Shown: positions 52,718 through 62,524 of the stretch, piece by piece
Layout: every line of letters begins with the position of its first letter
How positions within the stretch are numbered: position 1 is the first letter of the stretch
NCBI RefSeq assembly: GCF_000217955.3
Contig: NZ_AFOY02000015.1
Location: 620,001 to 684,000 of the forward strand
Direction: 5' to 3'
Source of the DNA: Pseudomonas fluorescens HK44
GTDB lineage: Bacteria; Pseudomonadota; Gammaproteobacteria; Pseudomonadales; Pseudomonadaceae
DNA: 64,000 nucleotides
Notes under the pieces: model-generated
The model's database searches: none
What the model was told of the DNA's origin: nothing
Seen by the model: only the letters and a program-made list of their open reading frames with translations
Program-made: the position numbers and the translations under genes

Positions 52718-54016
52718 TTAAGCCGTGGTTTTCGGTTGAGTGGCATCGAGCAATGAGCGACCGATGAAGTCCTTGTCGCCGGTGACGCCCGGCAAGGTGA
52801 AGAAGTAGCCGCCGCCGATGGGCTTGAGGTATTCCTCCAGCGGCTCGCCGTTGAGTCGGGTTTGCACGGTAATGAAACCGTTGTGCAGATCGGCCTGGTA
52901 GCAGATGAACAGCAAGCCCATTTCCAGCTGACCGTTTTTGCTCACGCCGTTGGAGTAGTTGAACGGCCGACGCAGGATCAGGTTGGCCTGGGTCGCGGCA
53001 GTGCGCGGGTTGGCCAGGCGGATGTGCGCGTCCATTTTGGTCAGCTTGCCGTGAGGGTCTTTGGCGTAGTCCGGCACCTGGCTTTCATGGCTGCCGCCAA
53101 TGGGCGCGCCGGTACTTTTGACCCGACCGAGAATGCCTTCCTGTTCTTGCAGTGGCGTGCGGTCCCAACGCTCGACGAGGTTGCGGATAATCCGCACCGC
53201 CTGATAGCTGCCATTAGCCGTCCAGGCCGGCTCATCGCTGCCCGGTTGGACCCAGACAATCTGCTCCATGGCTTTCTTGTCGTTGGAATCCGGGTTGGCC
53301 GAGCCGTCACGGAAACCGAGGAAGTTGCGTGCACTCTGCGCAGGTGTTCCAGGCTTGGCCGGCGCTTGCGGCGGCACGCTGCCTTCCTGCTTCCAGCGCA
53401 CCAGCAGCAGGTCCGGCAGGTTCTTTACGATGTCGCGCAAGGCGTGAATATTGGTGTCGGCGGTGTTGGCGCAGAACTGCAGGCTCAGGTCGCCGTGGCA
53501 GAGCTCGGGTTGCAGCGCATCGTTGGGGAAGCCGACCATGCGGATCAATCGCTTGGGCTTGGCGCTGGCCAGGCCGAAACGCTCGTCGAACAGCGATTCA
53601 CCCACCGAGACGGTGATGGTCAGGTTGTCGGGTGTCACCACCGGGCCAAGAATCCCCGAGTCCACGGGTGGGAACTTCGGGTCGACCTGAGCCACCGGGC
53701 CACCGGTCATCAGGAACGCAATGCGCTGGTTCAGTGTGCGAAACAGCCGCTCGAGGTCTTCGCGGTCGGTGGCCAATACGTCGAACGACACCAGCATGCC
53801 GCACGCCGGGCGCGGGGTGACGATGCCGGTCTGGTGCTGGCCGTGGAAGTCATGGCGATCCTGGGTTTTGTCGCTGTTCGGTGCTTCAGTGACTTGCGCC
53901 GGGCTGGCGGCCATTGCCGGGCAGCTCAACGTGCTACCCGCCAATGCGACACCGGCGGCGCCCATGCCCAACAGTACGCGGCGACGCTGGGTATTGATCT
54001 GATCTAAATCATTCAT
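52718..54016 (-). CDS. efeB: EfeB, DyP-type heme peroxidase of the ferrous iron transporter
   Basis: EfeB is a periplasmic DyP-type peroxidase that supports EfeUO iron uptake and has been linked to iron release from heme. The 432-residue protein has a Tat signal: QRRRVLLGMGAAGVALAGST. DyP signatures: HGQHQTGIVTPRPACGMLVS near the N-terminus and the GxxDG motif as NFLGFRDGSANPDSND, with proximal heme His and distal Asp/Arg expected (GGSHESQV, DAHIRLANPR). It lies between efeO and the EfeM-like gene, 17 bases after efeO. Confidence 0.93.
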   Translation of the reverse strand: MNDLDQINTQRRRVLLGMGAAGVALAGSTLSCPAMAASPAQVTEAPNSDKTQDRHDFHGQHQTGIVTPRPACGMLVSFDVLATDREDLERLFRTLNQRIAFLMTGGPVAQVDPKFPPVDSGILGPVVTPDNLTITVSVGESLFDERFGLASAKPKRLIRMVGFPNDALQPELCHGDLSLQFCANTADTNIHALRDIVKNLPDLLLVRWKQEGSVPPQAPAKPGTPAQSARNFLGFRDGSANPDSNDKKAMEQIVWVQPGSDEPAWTANGSYQAVRIIRNLVERWDRTPLQEQEGILGRVKSTGAPIGGSHESQVPDYAKDPHGKLTKMDAHIRLANPRTAATQANLILRRPFNYSNGVSKNGQLEMGLLFICYQADLHNGFITVQTRLNGEPLEEYLKPIGGGYFFTLPGVTGDKDFIGRSLLDATQPKTTA

Positions 54017-54033
54017 CTGAATTTTTCTTCTGC

Positions 54034-55233
54034 TTATAGGCCGGAGAGGCCAAGGGCGGGATCGATTCCATCGAGTGCATCGGCCAGAACCTTGGCCTTG
54101 TCGGCGAGTTGTGCGCGTTGATCGGCGCCGACACTGTCGTAACTGCTGTAGCCGTCTTTGACTCGCAAGCCATTGAGTTCGGTGTCGAGAGCGTGGGTGG
54201 CCGTGTCCAATCGGCTCAGCAATGCGGCGGCAGGCTTGGCCAGTAACGGACGCAACAGATCGACCACTTTGCGGGTGACGTCCAGGTTGGCGGCGAATCC
54301 GTTGAGGTCGATGTGGCTGTAGCGTTCTTCTTCACCGCTGCTGGCGCGGACATCGGCCATGTTGCGGAGGTTGCGGGCGACGATGCTTACCAGTTGTTCC
54401 GGCGGCAGCGACTGGGCCAGCAGTTGCTGCTTGAGTTCGGTGACATCGGCGACCAGACGCTGGGCGACCGGTGCCAGACCGTCGATGTTTCGTTGCTGAA
54501 ACAGCGCGTACTCGAGGCGGTGGAAGCCGATGAAGTCCGGATCCTGCTCGTGCTGTTCAAAGTAATCGGCGCGAGCATTGATAACCTTGTCCAGCTCCGC
54601 CAGGCGTTGAGCCGCCGGGGCGATGCGTTGATAGGCAACGCGGGCCGGCACGTAAAGCGCCTGGGCCTGGCTCAGGTCACCGGCGTCGATAGCCTGTTGT
54701 AATGCGGCGACCGCATTAATCAGCGCAGAGCCCTGACTGCTCAGGTAAACCCGAAACTCCGACAACGGGCCAATAAACGCCACCATCGACGGACGTGCCT
54801 TGGCCGCCGCATCGGAGGCGGCGGTGGGCGTGACGTGCAATGTGCCGCGCGGGTTACTGAGCAGACCGCAGGTAATCGCGTAGTCGCCCGGCAACAGGTT
54901 GGCGGTGACCACCTGACTCAAGCCGGGAGCGATGTTTTCCCGTTCTACTAGCACGAGCACGCCGTCGAGGACTTCCCATTCAACGGCGCGATCCGAGCGG
55001 TTGACGATGCGAAAACTGCTGTGGCCCGCCGGGACGGTCAGCGCATTTGGCTCGCAGCTATGCGGATTAATGGTGACGGTAATCTCGTCGTGGTTAACCT
55101 GGCGCTTGGCCGCGGCCATTTGCGACGCGTAGTAGAACAACCCGCCAGCGGCGATCATCACGATCACCGAACCGGCCACCGCCCAGCGCAGGGCGCGGGG
55201 AGGCGAGGTCTGAAGAGGGGCCTGGTTTGACAT
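54034..55233 (-). CDS. efeO: EfeO, periplasmic iron-binding protein (cupredoxin + M75)
   Basis: EfeO delivers iron to the EfeU permease. The 399-residue protein has an N-terminal membrane anchor or uncleaved signal (LRWAVAGSVIVMIAAGGLFY), a cupredoxin domain at about 45-135 (EITVTINPHSCEPNALTVPA, then LPGDYAITCGLLSNPRG with the metal-ligand Cys), and an M75 domain (SEFRVYLSSQGSALINAVAA, FIGFHRLEYALFQQRNIDGL, SGEEERYSHIDLNGFAANLD). ATG 55233 is chosen because the frame upstream is antisense to efeU. It follows efeU by eight bases. Confidence 0.92.
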   Translation of the reverse strand: MSNQAPLQTSPPRALRWAVAGSVIVMIAAGGLFYYASQMAAAKRQVNHDEITVTINPHSCEPNALTVPAGHSSFRIVNRSDRAVEWEVLDGVLVLVERENIAPGLSQVVTANLLPGDYAITCGLLSNPRGTLHVTPTAASDAAAKARPSMVAFIGPLSEFRVYLSSQGSALINAVAALQQAIDAGDLSQAQALYVPARVAYQRIAPAAQRLAELDKVINARADYFEQHEQDPDFIGFHRLEYALFQQRNIDGLAPVAQRLVADVTELKQQLLAQSLPPEQLVSIVARNLRNMADVRASSGEEERYSHIDLNGFAANLDVTRKVVDLLRPLLAKPAAALLSRLDTATHALDTELNGLRVKDGYSSYDSVGADQRAQLADKAKVLADALDGIDPALGLSGL

Positions 55234-55241
55234 GAATGCCC

Positions 55242-56093
55242 TTAATGGCTGGAGACGGAAGAGGGTGGCATGGCGGCTGGTTTGGCCGGCGCGCCAGCGG
55301 GGAGGAAGAACATCACCAGCGCGGCCAGCAGATAAATCAGGTAAGCGCCGAGGGTGCTGACAGTCGGCGCATCCTGATAACCGAACATGCCGGCCAGCAC
55401 CGAACCCAGCGGCCCATCCATCGGCAGCGTCGCGCTGAAATCGAAGAGCACGGTTTGCAGGTGATTCCACAGCCCGGCTTCATGCAGTGCGCGCACTGAG
55501 CTGGCGAGAATGCCGGCTGCCACCACCAGAATGAACAGCCCGGTCCAGCGGAAGAACGCCGACAGGTTCAGGCGCATGCTGCCGCTGTAGATGAGGAAGC
55601 CGATGATCATCGACAGCAGCAGGCCGAGCAGGGCACCGATCGGTGCCCCGGGGCCTTCGCTTTGCTGGAATACCGCGAGCAGGAAGAACACGGTTTCCAG
55701 GCCTTCGCGGGCAACCGCGAAAAACACCATGGCGATCAGCGCAGTGACCTGGTGTCTGGAACCGGCCATCGCATGATCGAGGGAAACGTGCAGCGAATGC
55801 TTGATCGAGCGCGCGACCTTGCGCATCCAGAACACCATGGAGCTCAAAATCGCCACGGCGATCAGGCCGATGACGCCCTCGAAGAGTTCCTGTTGTTTTT
55901 GCGGGAATTCAGCGCTGACCAACTCCAGGCCACCGCCCACCAGCAGGGCCAGCGCGACGGCGAGGAAGACCCCGATCCACATGGCGGGCATCCATTGGCC
56001 GCGTCCGGTTTGCATGAGATAACTGGCAATGATGCCGACGATTAACGCCGCTTCAACGCCTTCGCGCAGCATGATCAGAAAGGGAACCAGCAT
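55242..56093 (-). CDS. efeU: EfeU, FTR1-family ferrous iron permease
   Basis: EfeU is the inner-membrane iron channel of the acid-induced EfeUOB system. The 283-residue protein has seven membrane segments and both REGxE iron-binding motifs: MLREGVEAALIVG (residues 10-14) and VAREGLETVFFL (about 129-133). The frame is intact, unlike efeU of E. coli K-12. It is the first gene of the unit, and a Fur-box-like site lies about 40 bases upstream. Confidence 0.94.
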   Translation of the reverse strand: MLVPFLIMLREGVEAALIVGIIASYLMQTGRGQWMPAMWIGVFLAVALALLVGGGLELVSAEFPQKQQELFEGVIGLIAVAILSSMVFWMRKVARSIKHSLHVSLDHAMAGSRHQVTALIAMVFFAVAREGLETVFFLLAVFQQSEGPGAPIGALLGLLLSMIIGFLIYSGSMRLNLSAFFRWTGLFILVVAAGILASSVRALHEAGLWNHLQTVLFDFSATLPMDGPLGSVLAGMFGYQDAPTVSTLGAYLIYLLAALVMFFLPAGAPAKPAAMPPSSVSSH

Positions 56094-56133
56094 TCAGCAC
56101 CGCGTCAGCTATAGAGTGGAAGCGAATTTGTAA

Positions 56134-56152
56134 CATAATGATACTTATTTCT
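56134..56152 (-). promoter_or_regulatory. Fur-box-like operator upstream of efeU
   Basis: The minus strand reads AGAAATAAGTATCATTATG, which agrees with the Fur consensus GATAATGATAATCATTATC at about 12 of 19 positions, with the half ATCATTAT exact. It lies 41 bases before the efeU start, where Fur would block transcription when iron is plentiful. A weaker ACTAATCAT half-site lies just upstream. Confidence 0.6.
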
Positions 56153-56196
56153 AAATAGAGATGATTAGTATTTGCCTGAACGGTAGCTGAACAAGA

Positions 56197-56284
56197 GTAG
56201 GAGCAAGGCTTGCCCGCGAAAAACGATAACGCGCTGTACCTGATGAACCTCATAGCCAATTTCGCGGGCAAGCCTTGCTCCTAC
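56197..56284. repeat. REPIN of the GTAGGAGCAAGG type, perfect 24-bp arms
   Basis: The arms 56197-56220 and 56261-56284 are exact inverted copies (GTAGGAGCAAGGCTTGCCCG and four more bases). It lies between the efe promoter and the AraC gene. The same arm sequence recurs at 63319-63383. Confidence 0.88.
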
Positions 56285-56343
56285 GGGGTCTGCGCCTGCG
56301 CTAAGATGCGCCGACAAACAAAAAACAGGGTTCACCACGTTCA

Positions 56344-57363
56344 ATGTCGGAAAAAGACACCATCTCCATTCATTTGGTGCGCGAAGCACTGCTGCAAAGC
56401 TGCGAGTCGAGCGCGGTCAGCATTGAAGTCTTGCTCAAGGTCGGGATCGAACCGCGTTTGCTTGGCGTGGCTGATGCACGTGTTCCAGCCACGGCCTATG
56501 CGCGGCTGTGGCGACTGTTGGCGCGGCGCATGGACGATGAGTTCTTTGGCATGGACCCGCGCCGGTTGAAATCCGGCAGTCTGGAGTTTCTCTGTCGTTG
56601 CGCCATGGCCCAGCCGACGTTGGCCGCGGGATTGACGGCCGGGCTGGGGTTTCTCTCGTTGATGCTGGAGTGCATGCCGGCGCAGCTGGTTCATCAGCAA
56701 AGCCTGGCAGAAATCGTCCTGCTCGAAGACGACCAGGACCCGCGTCGCGCCTTCACTTATTTCACCTACTGGATGATCGTCCATGGTGTTGCCTGTTGGC
56801 TGGCGGGGCGGCGGATACCGATTCTGGCGATCGAACTGCGCTGCGCGGAACCGGACTTCTGCGATGACTATAAGGTGATGTTCTCCGAGAACCTGCGCTT
56901 CGACCGACCGCGTACACGGATGATCTTCTCGGCTGATTGCCTGGATCTGCCGATCAAGCGCAGCAGCGACGAGCTCAAGCGCTTTTTGGCCCATGCGCCG
57001 GCCAATATCCTGGTCAAGTATCGCGATCCGCAAAGCCTCGCCAGCCGGATCAAACACGATTTGCGGCAATTGCCCGCCGAACAGTGGCCGGAAACCGACA
57101 GCCTGGCGCAGCGCCTGTGTATGTCCGCTTCGACGCTGCGTCGACGCTTGGCGGAAGAGGGGCAAACCTATCAAGGCTTGAAGGACAGCGTGCGCAAGGA
57201 GTTGGCAATCGTCTGGCTGGCCGAACCTTCGATCAGCTTCACCGAGATCGCCACGCGGCTCGGGTTTGCCGATGCCAGTTCGTTCTACAAGGCGTTTCGC
57301 AAATGGTCGGGGTCCAATCCCGGGCATTACCGTAGTTTGATCCTCAACGAAGCAGGACAGTAA
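56344..57363 (+). CDS. AraC-family regulator with arabinose-binding-type N-terminal domain
   Basis: A 339-residue regulator with an N-terminal domain of the OruR/ArgR-like group (LLKVGIEPRLLGVADARVPA, YARLWRLLARRMDDEFFGMD) and a C-terminal AraC helix-turn-helix pair (DSLAQRLCMSASTLRRRLAE, then ISFTEIATRLGFADASSFYK and AFRKWSGSNPGHYRS). It lies directly upstream of, and in line with, the acyl-CoA catabolic genes and is probably their activator, responding to an intermediate; that is inference from position. A similar regulator precedes the equivalent P. putida genes. No strong ribosome-binding site decides ATG 56344. Confidence 0.88.
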   Translation: MSEKDTISIHLVREALLQSCESSAVSIEVLLKVGIEPRLLGVADARVPATAYARLWRLLARRMDDEFFGMDPRRLKSGSLEFLCRCAMAQPTLAAGLTAGLGFLSLMLECMPAQLVHQQSLAEIVLLEDDQDPRRAFTYFTYWMIVHGVACWLAGRRIPILAIELRCAEPDFCDDYKVMFSENLRFDRPRTRMIFSADCLDLPIKRSSDELKRFLAHAPANILVKYRDPQSLASRIKHDLRQLPAEQWPETDSLAQRLCMSASTLRRRLAEEGQTYQGLKDSVRKELAIVWLAEPSISFTEIATRLGFADASSFYKAFRKWSGSNPGHYRSLILNEAGQ

Positions 57364-57371
57364 TTGACTCC

Positions 57372-57503
57372 TGTGGCGAGGGAGCTTGCTCCCGTTCGAT
57401 CGCGAAGCGGTCGCAAAGCCCGTTGATAGTGACCTTCTGATAGAGCGCGATTGCAGATTTTGGGGCTGCTACGCACCCCAGCGGGAGCAAGCTCCGTCGC
57501 CAC
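57372..57503. repeat. REPIN of the TGTGGCGAGGGAGC type
   Basis: TGTGGCGAGGGAGCTTGCTC at 57372 pairs with GCGGGAGCAAGCTCCGTCGC ending in CAC near 57503. It separates the AraC gene from the acyl-CoA synthetase gene. Confidence 0.8.
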
Positions 57504-57645
57504 GTGGATTTTGCATCCTTGTCTTGGCCAAACCAGTCACGCAACTTGAAAGCTTTGACCATTGTCCCGCGTCGCCCTTGGGGCGAGTATTTCCTGGATT
57601 TTTACGGTTCCCCCAACCCAATAAAAATACAGAGGGATTCTGGCA

Positions 57646-59310
57646 ATGCGCGATTACCTGTCTGCGACTTCACAGTTCAACTATCAGCACACCGTCGATG
57701 CTGCGCTCAGCGGCTCGTTGACCGCACTCAACGCCTGCGTTGAATGCTGCGACCGCCATGCGATACCCGGGCGCATTGCCTTGTTCTGGGAGGGCCGCGA
57801 CGGTGCCAGCGCCACGTACACCTTCAGCGATCTGCAGGACAAAGCCGCGCGCTTTGCCAATTTCCTGCTGGCGCAAGGCGTGAAAAAGGGCGACAAGGTC
57901 GCCGGCCTGTTGCCACGCAACGTTGAATTGCTGATTGTGGTGTTCGCCACCTGGCGCATCGGCGCGGTCTACCAGCCGCTGTTTACCGCCTTCGGCCCGA
58001 AAGCCATCGAACACCGCCTCAACAGTTCCGGCGCCGCCGTGGTGGTGACCGACGCGGTCAATCGTCCAAAGCTCAATGACGTTGCCGACTGCCCGACCAT
58101 CGTCACCGTCGGCGGCCCGAAAGGTCAGGGTATCGTCCGTGGCGACTTCAGTTTCTGGGCCGAACTGCCCAACTATTCCGCCCAATGCGAACCGCTGCTG
58201 CTGAGCGGCGAAGACCCGTTCCTGCTGATGTTCACCTCCGGCACCACCGGCCCGTCGAAAGCCCTGTCGGTGCCCCTCAAGGCGATCGTCGCGTTCCAGA
58301 GCTACACCCGTGACGCGGTGGATCTTCGCCCTGAAGATGCGTTCTGGAACGTCGCCGATCCGGGCTGGGCTTACGGTATCTATTTCGGTGTGACCGGACC
58401 ATTGTCCATGGGCCATCCGATCACCTTTTACGATGGTCCGTTCACCCTCGAAAGCACCTGCCGGGTGATCAACAAATACGGCATCACCAACCTCACCGGT
58501 TCACCGACGGCGTACCGTTTGCTGATCGCCGGCGGCGATGAGTTCGCCCGTTCGATCAAAGGCAAATTGCGCATTGTCAGCAGCGCCGGTGAACCGTTGA
58601 ACCCGGAAGTGATCCGCTGGTTCGCCGACAACCTTGGCGTGGTGATCCACGACCATTACGGCCAGACCGAACTCGGCATGGTGCTGTGCAACCACCATGG
58701 CCTTGAGCATCCGGTCCACGTCGGTGCGGCAGGGTTTGCCTCGCCCGGCCACCGGATCGTGGTGCTGGATGAGGCCTGTAACGAACTGTCGGTCGGTCAG
58801 CCGGGGATTCTCGCCATCGACCGCACGCAATCGCCGATGTGCTGGTTTGCCGGTTACGAAGGTGCGCCGACCAAGGCTTTCGTCGGCAACTATTACCTGA
58901 GTGGCGATACCGTTGAGCTGAACCCGGACGGCAGCATCAGCTTCGTCGGCCGCAGTGACGACGTGATCACCACCTCCGGCTACCGGGTCGGCCCGTTCGA
59001 CGTGGAGAGTGCGTTGATCGAACACCCCGCCGTGGTTGAAGCAGCGGTGATCGGCAAACCGGATCCGGAGCGCACCGAACTGGTGAAAGCCTTCGTCGTC
59101 CTCAGCGCGCAATACCGTGCTTCACCCGAGCTTGTCGAGGAGTTGCGCCAGCATGTGCGCAAGCGATTGGCGGCGCACTCATACCCGCGTGAAATCGAAT
59201 TTGTCAGCGAATTGCCGAAAACCCCAAGCGGTAAATTGCAGCGCTTTATCTTGCGCAACCAGGAAATCGCCAAGGCTCAAGAGGCCACGGCGAAGAACGT
59301 TTCAGCTTGA
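57646..59310 (+). CDS. Acyl-CoA synthetase (AMP-forming), FadDx-like
   Basis: Activates a short or branched fatty acid to its CoA ester through an acyl-AMP intermediate. 554 residues; the P-loop motif is [18 protein letters not shown] (about 193-210), the A5 region is [18 protein letters not shown], and the C-terminal catalytic Lys is Lys530 in [11 protein letters not shown]. The sequence resembles the acetyl/propionyl/medium-chain synthetase group, as in P. putida FadDx. First structural gene of a five-gene set; 13-90 base gaps follow to the next genes. Substrate range is inferred from context. Confidence 0.9.
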   Translation: MRDYLSATSQFNYQHTVDAALSGSLTALNACVECCDRHAIPGRIALFWEGRDGASATYTFSDLQDKAARFANFLLAQGVKKGDKVAGLLPRNVELLIVVFATWRIGAVYQPLFTAFGPKAIEHRLNSSGAAVVVTDAVNRPKLNDVADCPTIVTVGGPKGQGIVRGDFSFWAELPNYSAQCEPLLLSGEDPFLLMFTSGTTGPSKALSVPLKAIVAFQSYTRDAVDLRPEDAFWNVADPGWAYGIYFGVTGPLSMGHPITFYDGPFTLESTCRVINKYGITNLTGSPTAYRLLIAGGDEFARSIKGKLRIVSSAGEPLNPEVIRWFADNLGVVIHDHYGQTELGMVLCNHHGLEHPVHVGAAGFASPGHRIVVLDEACNELSVGQPGILAIDRTQSPMCWFAGYEGAPTKAFVGNYYLSGDTVELNPDGSISFVGRSDDVITTSGYRVGPFDVESALIEHPAVVEAAVIGKPDPERTELVKAFVVLSAQYRASPELVEELRQHVRKRLAAHSYPREIEFVSELPKTPSGKLQRFILRNQEIAKAQEATAKNVSA

Positions 59311-59326
59311 ATCCAAGGAAACAATG

Positions 59327-60088
59327 ATGCAGATCGAAAACAAGGTTTTTCTCGTCACCGGCGGTGCGTCGGGCCTGGGCGCGGCCACCGCTGAAATGCT
59401 GGTGGGTGCCGGTGCCAAAGTGATGTTGGTGGACTTGAATGCCGAAGCCGTCGCCGCTCAGGCAAAACGGCTCGGCGCACACTGCGTCGTGGCGGACATC
59501 AGCCAGGAAGCGGCGGCAGAGGCAGCGGTGCAGGCAGCGGTTGCAGCCTTTGGCGGCCTGCACGGGCTGGTCAACTGTGCCGGTGTGGTCCGTGGCGAGA
59601 AAATCCTCGGCAAGAATGGCCCGCACGCGCTGGCCAGCTTCAGCCAGGTGATCAACGTCAACCTGATCGGCAGCTTTAACATGCTGCGCCTGGCGGCTGC
59701 GGCGATTGCCGAAACCGAAGCCAATGAAGACGGCGAGCGCGGAGTGATCATCAACACTGCTTCGGTGGCGGCTTTCGACGGCCAGATCGGCCAGGCTGCT
59801 TACGCCGCCTCCAAAGGCGCGATTGCCAGCCTGACCTTGCCCGCTGCCCGTGAGCTGGCGCGCTTCGGCATCCGGGTGATGACCATTGCCCCAGGCATCT
59901 TCGAAACCCCGATGATGGCCGGCATGACCCAGGAAGTGCGCGACTCGCTGGCCGCTGGTGTGCCGTTCCCGCCACGCCTTGGCAAACCGGTTGAGTACGC
60001 CGCGCTGGTCAGGCATATCATAGAAAACAGCATGCTCAACGGCGAGGTGATCCGTCTCGACGGTGCCTTGCGTATGGCCGCCAAATAA
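59327..60088 (+). CDS. SDR-family 3-hydroxyacyl-CoA dehydrogenase (type II HADH), FadB2x-like
   Basis: Oxidises an (S)-3-hydroxyacyl-CoA, probably 2-methyl-3-hydroxybutyryl-CoA, with NAD. 253 residues of the short-chain dehydrogenase fold: cofactor loop TGGASGLG (11-18), NCAGV, and the catalytic triad Ser146, Tyr159, Lys163 in [20 protein letters not shown]. The insert [20 protein letters not shown] before the active site is typical of type II HADH (HSD17B10-like). Two ATGs (59324, 59327) are adjacent; the second has better spacing to AAGGAA. Confidence 0.9.
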   Translation: MQIENKVFLVTGGASGLGAATAEMLVGAGAKVMLVDLNAEAVAAQAKRLGAHCVVADISQEAAAEAAVQAAVAAFGGLHGLVNCAGVVRGEKILGKNGPHALASFSQVINVNLIGSFNMLRLAAAAIAETEANEDGERGVIINTASVAAFDGQIGQAAYAASKGAIASLTLPAARELARFGIRVMTIAPGIFETPMMAGMTQEVRDSLAAGVPFPPRLGKPVEYAALVRHIIENSMLNGEVIRLDGALRMAAK

Positions 60089-60100
60089 GGAGTATTTGTC

Positions 60101-61294
60101 ATGACTATGTCCCACGATCCGATCGTTATCGTCAGCGCCGTCCGCACCCCGATGGGCGGCTTTCAAGGTGATCTGAAAAGCCTCACCGCGCCACAACTGG
60201 GTGCTGCCGCGATCCGCGCCGCCGTCGAGCGTGCCGGTGTTGCCCCCGACGCGGTAGAAGAAGTGCTGTTCGGTTGCGTGCTGTCCGCCGGCCTCGGCCA
60301 GGCCCCGGCTCGTCAAGCAGCGCTGGGCGCGGGGTTGGACAAGTCGACCCGTTGCACCACCCTGAACAAAATGTGCGGTTCGGGCATGGAAGCTGCCATC
60401 CTGGCCCACGACATGCTGCTGGCCGGCAGTGCCGACGTGGTGGTCGCCGGCGGGATGGAAAGCATGTCCAACGCACCGTACTTGCTGGACCGCGCTCGAA
60501 GCGGCTACCGCATGGGCCATGGCAAAGTGCTTGACCACATGTTCCTCGACGGTCTGGAAGATGCCTACGACAAGGGCCGCCTGATGGGCACCTTCGCCGA
60601 GGACTGCGCTGAGGCGAACGGCTTCACGCGTGAAGCGCAAGATGAGTTCGCAATCGCTTCGACCACGCGCGCCCAACAGGCGATCAAGGACGGCAGCTTC
60701 AACGCCGAAATCGTTCCGCTGCAGGTCATGGTCGGCAAAGAGCAAAAGCTCATCACCGATGACGAACAACCGCCGAAAGCCAAACTGGACAAGATCGCCA
60801 GCCTGAAACCGGCGTTCCGTGACGGCGGCACCGTGACGGCGGCCAACTCCAGTTCGATTTCCGACGGCGCGGCGGCGTTGCTGCTGATGCGTCGTTCAGA
60901 AGCTGAAAAACGTGGCCTGAAACCGCTGGCGGTGATCCACGGTCACGCAGCCTTCGCTGATACGCCGGGGCTGTTCCCGGTGGCACCGGTGGGCGCGATC
61001 AAGAAGCTGCTGAAGAAAACCGGCTGGTCGCTGGATGAAGTCGAGCTGTTCGAAGTCAACGAAGCCTTTGCGGTGGTCAGCCTGGTGACCATGACCCAGC
61101 TGGAAATCCCCCACAGCAAGGTCAATGTCCATGGCGGCGCCTGTGCGCTGGGCCACCCGATCGGCGCCTCGGGTGCGCGGATTCTGGTGACCTTGCTTTC
61201 GGCATTGCGCCAGAAAGGCCTGAAACGCGGCGTCGCAGCGATTTGCATCGGCGGCGGTGAAGCCACGGCCATGGCCGTTGAATGCCTGTACTAA
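60101..61294 (+). CDS. Acetyl-CoA C-acyltransferase (thiolase), FadAx-like
   Basis: Thiolytic cleavage of 3-ketoacyl-CoA, here probably 2-methylacetoacetyl-CoA to acetyl-CoA and propionyl-CoA. The 397-residue product has all thiolase residues: nucleophile Cys92 in LNKMCGSGMEAA, His352 in CALGHPIGASGA, and Cys382 in ICIGGGEATAM. AAGGAG precedes ATG 60101 and the gene begins 12 bases after the dehydrogenase stop. Length and sequence fit biosynthetic-type acetyl-CoA acetyltransferases, which act on short chains. Confidence 0.92.
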   Translation: MTMSHDPIVIVSAVRTPMGGFQGDLKSLTAPQLGAAAIRAAVERAGVAPDAVEEVLFGCVLSAGLGQAPARQAALGAGLDKSTRCTTLNKMCGSGMEAAILAHDMLLAGSADVVVAGGMESMSNAPYLLDRARSGYRMGHGKVLDHMFLDGLEDAYDKGRLMGTFAEDCAEANGFTREAQDEFAIASTTRAQQAIKDGSFNAEIVPLQVMVGKEQKLITDDEQPPKAKLDKIASLKPAFRDGGTVTAANSSSISDGAAALLLMRRSEAEKRGLKPLAVIHGHAAFADTPGLFPVAPVGAIKKLLKKTGWSLDEVELFEVNEAFAVVSLVTMTQLEIPHSKVNVHGGACALGHPIGASGARILVTLLSALRQKGLKRGVAAICIGGGEATAMAVECLY

Positions 61295-61309
61295 GGCCAA
61301 CGCCAATCC

Positions 61310-61335
61310 CTGTGGGAGCGAGCTTGCTCCCACAG
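61310..61335. repeat. Single REP palindrome
   Basis: CTGTGGGAGC-GAGCTT-GCTCCCACAG: a 10-bp perfect stem with the common Pseudomonas REP sequence, in the 89-base gap between the thiolase and acyl-CoA dehydrogenase genes. It may lower downstream expression or stabilise the upstream mRNA. Confidence 0.85.
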
Positions 61336-61383
61336 GTCCTGCGTTTTAACTGAGTACCAAGGTTTGATTTTTAAGGACTTGGC

Positions 61384-62511
61384 ATGATTCCCAATGACGA
61401 ACAACTACAGATCAGCGACGCGGCCCGACAATTTGCCCAGGAACGGCTCAAGCCGTTCGCCGCCGAGTGGGATCGCGAGCACCGCTTTCCCAGGGAAGCC
61501 ATCGGCGAGATGGCCGAACTGGGCTTCTTCGGCATGTTGGTGCCGGAGCAGTGGGGCGGTTGCGACACCGGTTACCTGGCGTACGCCATGGCCCTGGAAG
61601 AAATCGCCGCCGGCGATGGTGCCTGCTCGACCATCATGAGCGTGCACAACTCGGTGGGTTGCGTACCGATCCTCAAGTTCGGCAACGACCAGCAGAAAGA
61701 ACAGTTCCTCAAGCCTCTGGCCAGTGGCGCCATGCTCGGGGCGTTCGCGCTGACCGAGCCGCAGGCCGGTTCCGACGCCAGCAGCCTGAAAACCCGTGCC
61801 CGCCTCAATGGCGATCACTACGTGCTCAACGGCTGCAAACAGTTCATTACTTCCGGGCAAAACGCGGGGGTGGTGATCGTCTTCGCGGTCACTGACCCGA
61901 GCGCCGGCAAACGCGGGATCAGCGCCTTTATCGTGCCGACCAACTCACCGGGCTACAAGGTTGCACGGATCGAAGACAAGCTCGGCCAGCACGCCTCGGA
62001 CACCTGCCAAATCCTCTTTGAGGACGTGAAGGTGCCGGTGGCCAATCGTCTGGGCGAGGAGGGCGAAGGCTACAAAATTGCCTTGGCCAACCTTGAAGGC
62101 GGACGTGTCGGGATTGCTTCGCAGTCGGTCGGCATGGCCCGCGCCGCGTTCGAAGCCGCCCGCGATTACGCCCGTGAGCGCGAGAGTTTCGGCAAGGCGA
62201 TCATCGAACATCAGGCAGTCGCCTTCCGTTTGGCCGACATGGCCACGCAAATCGCCGTCGCCCGGCAGATGGTGCATTACGCCGCGGCCCTGCGTGACAG
62301 CGGCAAACCGGCGCTGGTGGAAGCCTCGATGGCCAAGCTGTTTGCCTCGGAAATGGCCGAGAAGGTCTGCTCGATGGCGTTGCAAACTCTCGGCGGTTAC
62401 GGTTATCTGAACGACTTCCCGCTGGAGCGGATCTACCGCGACGTGCGGGTTTGTCAGATCTACGAAGGCACCAGCGATATTCAGCGCATGGTCATTTCGC
62501 GCAATCTTTGA
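61384..62511 (+). CDS. Acyl-CoA dehydrogenase (short/branched chain), FadEx-like
   Basis: FAD enzyme that introduces the 2,3 double bond into a short or 2-methyl-branched acyl-CoA and passes electrons to ETF. The 375-residue protein has the family motifs [20 protein letters not shown] for [43 protein letters not shown], and the catalytic base Glu361 in [15 protein letters not shown]. Length and sequence fit short/branched-chain dehydrogenases. It is followed 13 bases later by the hydratase gene. Confidence 0.92.
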   Translation: MIPNDEQLQISDAARQFAQERLKPFAAEWDREHRFPREAIGEMAELGFFGMLVPEQWGGCDTGYLAYAMALEEIAAGDGACSTIMSVHNSVGCVPILKFGNDQQKEQFLKPLASGAMLGAFALTEPQAGSDASSLKTRARLNGDHYVLNGCKQFITSGQNAGVVIVFAVTDPSAGKRGISAFIVPTNSPGYKVARIEDKLGQHASDTCQILFEDVKVPVANRLGEEGEGYKIALANLEGGRVGIASQSVGMARAAFEAARDYARERESFGKAIIEHQAVAFRLADMATQIAVARQMVHYAAALRDSGKPALVEASMAKLFASEMAEKVCSMALQTLGGYGYLNDFPLERIYRDVRVCQIYEGTSDIQRMVISRNL

Positions 62512-62524
62512 GAAGGAACGTTGC

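Noticed and set aside
59246..60769. Minus-strand open frame of 507 codons over the SDR and thiolase genes
   Set aside because: Antisense to two genes with complete active sites.
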